Origin: Acidobacteriota bacterium
GTDB lineage: Bacteria > Acidobacteriota > Terriglobia > Bryobacterales > Bryobacteraceae
NCBI GenBank assembly: GCA_025353165.1
Contig: JANXRE010000087.1
Coordinates: 1 to 44,687, forward strand
Reading direction: 5' to 3'
DNA: 44,687 bases
This document shows, piece after piece, positions 43,407-44,687 of this stretch. The notes beneath the pieces were generated by a model that searched no databases, was not told the DNA's origin, and saw only the letters and a program-made list of their open reading frames with translations. The translations under genes were made by a program, and so were the position numbers. Within the stretch, counting starts at the first letter, position 1, and the number at the start of each line of letters is the position of its first letter.

Positions 43407-43876
43407 TCAATCCACCTTCTGATCCTTCAGCCTGTTTAGAACTTCAAATCCGCCCTGCGGGATCGGGTTGCCGTGGCCGACGCCGACAAGCTCCACGCCG
43501 CTGAAGTCCGTGAGTTTGCCGACCGATTTCAGGTTCTGCTTCCTGTCGAGCGTCAGCCCCGCCCATCCCGCTTCCACCCGCGGCCAAGTCACAATCACGT
43601 CGCCGACGAACAGCGCTTTCTTTTCCGGCCAGGAGAAAGACAGGCAGCCCGGTGTGTGGCCCGGGGTCGAGACGACCGTGAGCGGGCCACACACCGGGCC
43701 ACACACGGTCGAGACGACCGTGAGCGGGCCGATGCGATCTCCGCCAGCAGCAGCCCCGCGTCGGTGCCGTACAGCGAATCGATTAGAGTGAGCGAGCCGC
43801 CGCCGTCCAGAAGAAAGGCGTGAACGTGGCCGCCTTTGACCTGGCTTACGGTGTGGATCCCATCCGCAAGTTTCAT
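43407..43876 (-). pseudogene. MBL-fold metallohydrolase with internal deletion
   Basis: The ATG at 43876 has GGGAGG upstream. N-terminal strands are typical (GIHTVSQVKGGHVHAFLLDG, LTLIDSLYGTDAGLLLAEI). The frame then breaks at about 43735. From about 43690 another frame resumes as GPLTVVSTPGHTPGCLSFSW, KKALFVGDVIVTW and GVELVGVGHGNPIPQGG. The middle (about 70-90 residues in relatives), with the zinc motif HxHxDH, is missing, and the scar is a 42-bp tandem duplication (43665-43730). The later ligands (GHTPG, GD, GHG) remain. The product cannot bind two metals, so this is a pseudogene unless the assembly is wrong. It sits 1 bp upstream of the peroxidase gene. Confidence 0.75.
43665..43730. repeat. 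Tandem 24-bp repeat (42-bp period) at the MBL deletion scar
   Basis: The same 24 bases (ggtcgagacgaccgtgagcg plus ggcc) occur at 43665-43688 and 43707-43730. The spacer (acacaccgggccacacac) also contains a partial copy of the upstream gtgtgtggcccg in inverted sense. It sits exactly where the MBL reading frame changes. Confidence 0.85.
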
Positions 43877-44021
43877 CCTGCCTCCCCTACGCCGCTGTCC
43901 CAGACAGACAGACTGGTTCATGATACACGACTGTCAAGCCGACGTTAAGCCTTGATTAAACCCCGCCGCCTGCCGTACCTAGGCGTTCCGGCTCCCGCGT
44001 CGGAGGGAGCGGAGGCATTCA

Positions 44022-44459
44022 ATGAAGAGCTTGCTGATTCTGCCCGCGCTCCTCGGGATTGCAGTCGCAGCCCAGGCGCAGAGATACGACGATGACCGCC
44101 GGCCGTTCGACCGGGACCGGGGCTACTCCGACCGCGGCCAGCGCGACGAGCCGGTGGAAAGAGCGGTCTCCGACCTGCGCCGGACCCGGACCGCATGGTT
44201 CGATCATCACGACCAGCACCACCTGGACAAGGCGGTTTCCGAACTCTATAAGTTCGAAAACGAGCTCCGTCGTGGCCACTGGGATGGCGACCACCTGGAC
44301 CGCGCCATCGACAACATGAAGCACGTCGCGAACGCGGACCGGGTTCCGCCTCGCGACCGGGACATCATCTACGGCGACATCATGGCTCTGCGCGATTTTC
44401 GGGCGTCGCGCGGCGGGGATCGTGATCGCCGTTACCAAGAAGACGGCTACCGGCGTTAG
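44022..44459 (+). CDS. Small secreted His/Asp/Arg-rich protein
   Basis: 145 residues, ATG with GGAGG six bases upstream. Signal peptide at about 1-20 (LLILPALLGIAVAAQAQ). The mature start is a low-complexity Asp/Arg run (RYDDDRRPFDRDRGYSDR), followed by a helical part (VERAVSDLRRTRTAWFDHHD, QHHLDKAVSELYKFENELRR, DHLDRAIDNMKHVANADRV) and a charged C-terminal tail. It could be a periplasmic metal-binding or stress protein; several His/Asp clusters suit metal binding, but no family is certain. Similar small proteins are common in acidobacteria. Convergent with the partial gene at 44463. Confidence 0.75.
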   Translation: MKSLLILPALLGIAVAAQAQRYDDDRRPFDRDRGYSDRGQRDEPVERAVSDLRRTRTAWFDHHDQHHLDKAVSELYKFENELRRGHWDGDHLDRAIDNMKHVANADRVPPRDRDIIYGDIMALRDFRASRGGDRDRRYQEDGYRR

Positions 44460-44462
44460 TCA

Positions 44463-44687
44463 CTAGGCGCTCTCCTGAGTTCTCGGAGGGCCAAAAGTGG
44501 GGTCCATTGGGACGGTCGCGGGCGGGGCGTCGGGTTTGCGGGGCAGAAAGATGGATACAGGCCCATTTTCGGCCGCGGCGGGGGGCTGAAATACGCCGTT
44601 CGTCCGTTTCTGCGAAACGAAGCCATTTTCAGTGGAGGCAGCGGCGGTTGCCTTTGGTTTCAATGCTTTGTCGCGCTTGAGCTGGTT
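44463..44687 (-). CDS. Unknown protein, C-terminal end only
   Basis: The frame is open from the right edge to the TAG at 44463-44465, about 74 residues. It is Pro/Ala/Thr-rich and probably disordered (NQLKRDKALKPKATAAAST then KRTNGVFQPPAAAENGPVSI). An internal ATG (44663) is not needed, since the frame is open upstream to the edge. Composition suits the tail of a secreted or envelope protein, but no domain is visible. Coding nature moderately supported. Confidence 0.45.
   Translation of the reverse strand, partial: NQLKRDKALKPKATAAASTENGFVSQKRTNGVFQPPAAAENGPVSIFLPRKPDAPPATVPMDPTFGPPRTQESA

Overview
The window looks like a chromosomal segment of an acidobacterium of the Solibacter/Bryobacter group. 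The strongest pointer is the secreted protein at 13223-16270. It joins twelve NHL-type repeats to a TIGR03437-like domain (motif PGELVVIYGSALGP), a combination I know mainly from Candidatus Solibacter. High GC, many MacB/RND efflux parts, and secreted proteins with glycine-zipper or PEGA modules fit that placement. No rRNA, tRNA or CRISPR array was recognised.

Layout, left to right. 1-6591 (minus): a compact RND efflux operon of RraA-like protein, lipoprotein adaptor, 1052-aa pump, TolC-type channel and the start of a receiver-like protein, with TAATG junctions at the last two boundaries. 6693-8861: two secreted proteins of unknown role and a possible small membrane-protein remnant. 8929-12805 (minus): a translation block rplM-rpsI / rpsB-tsf-pyrH-frr, with a promoter before rplM, a terminator-like hairpin after rpsI and a stem-loop before tsf. 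13223-16270: the NHL/TIGR03437 protein. 16360-16740: an interspersed palindromic repeat fused to a decayed vapBC module. 16792-21588 (plus): three HlyD-type adaptors in series and a MacB-type permease, all with 4-bp overlaps and no ATPase gene. 21589-26249: a large PEGA protein and two GT4 glycosyltransferases.

26250-33261 is the accessory part of the window. A truncated tyrosine integrase with an in-frame TGA precedes a one-direction cassette. The cassette holds a small Ig-like/spike-like protein, a very large broken gene (about 27.6-31.1 kb), and an exported protein whose start overlaps the large gene's stop (ATGA). The broken gene reads as LysM-like region, peptidoglycan-binding-like region, a long conserved-looking body, cysteine pairs, and a C-terminal metzincin-like protease (HExxHxxxxxH plus a CIMGY Met-turn). 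Three single-base indels interrupt it. This is my best candidate for an undescribed system: a wall-docking or injected protease cassette, now decaying or mis-sequenced.

33262-37950 (minus) is a probable miaB - bifunctional-nuclease-domain - metallophosphoesterase - GH50-like hydrolase operon. 37983-44687 carries a DUF5995-like protein, a radical SAM/SPASM-like protein, a glyoxalase-like protein, a secreted animal-type haem peroxidase, an internally deleted metallo-beta-lactamase-fold gene upstream of it, a small secreted His/Asp/Arg-rich protein, and the 3' end of an unknown gene.

Four copies of a roughly 50-bp double-hairpin repeat lie at 16360, 24976, 33210 and 38702. Paired substitutions keep one of the stems intact, so this looks like a structured, mobile, REP/MITE-like family. 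Gene decay (vapBC, integrase, the large protease gene, the MBL gene) is concentrated in the accessory stretches, while housekeeping genes are intact.
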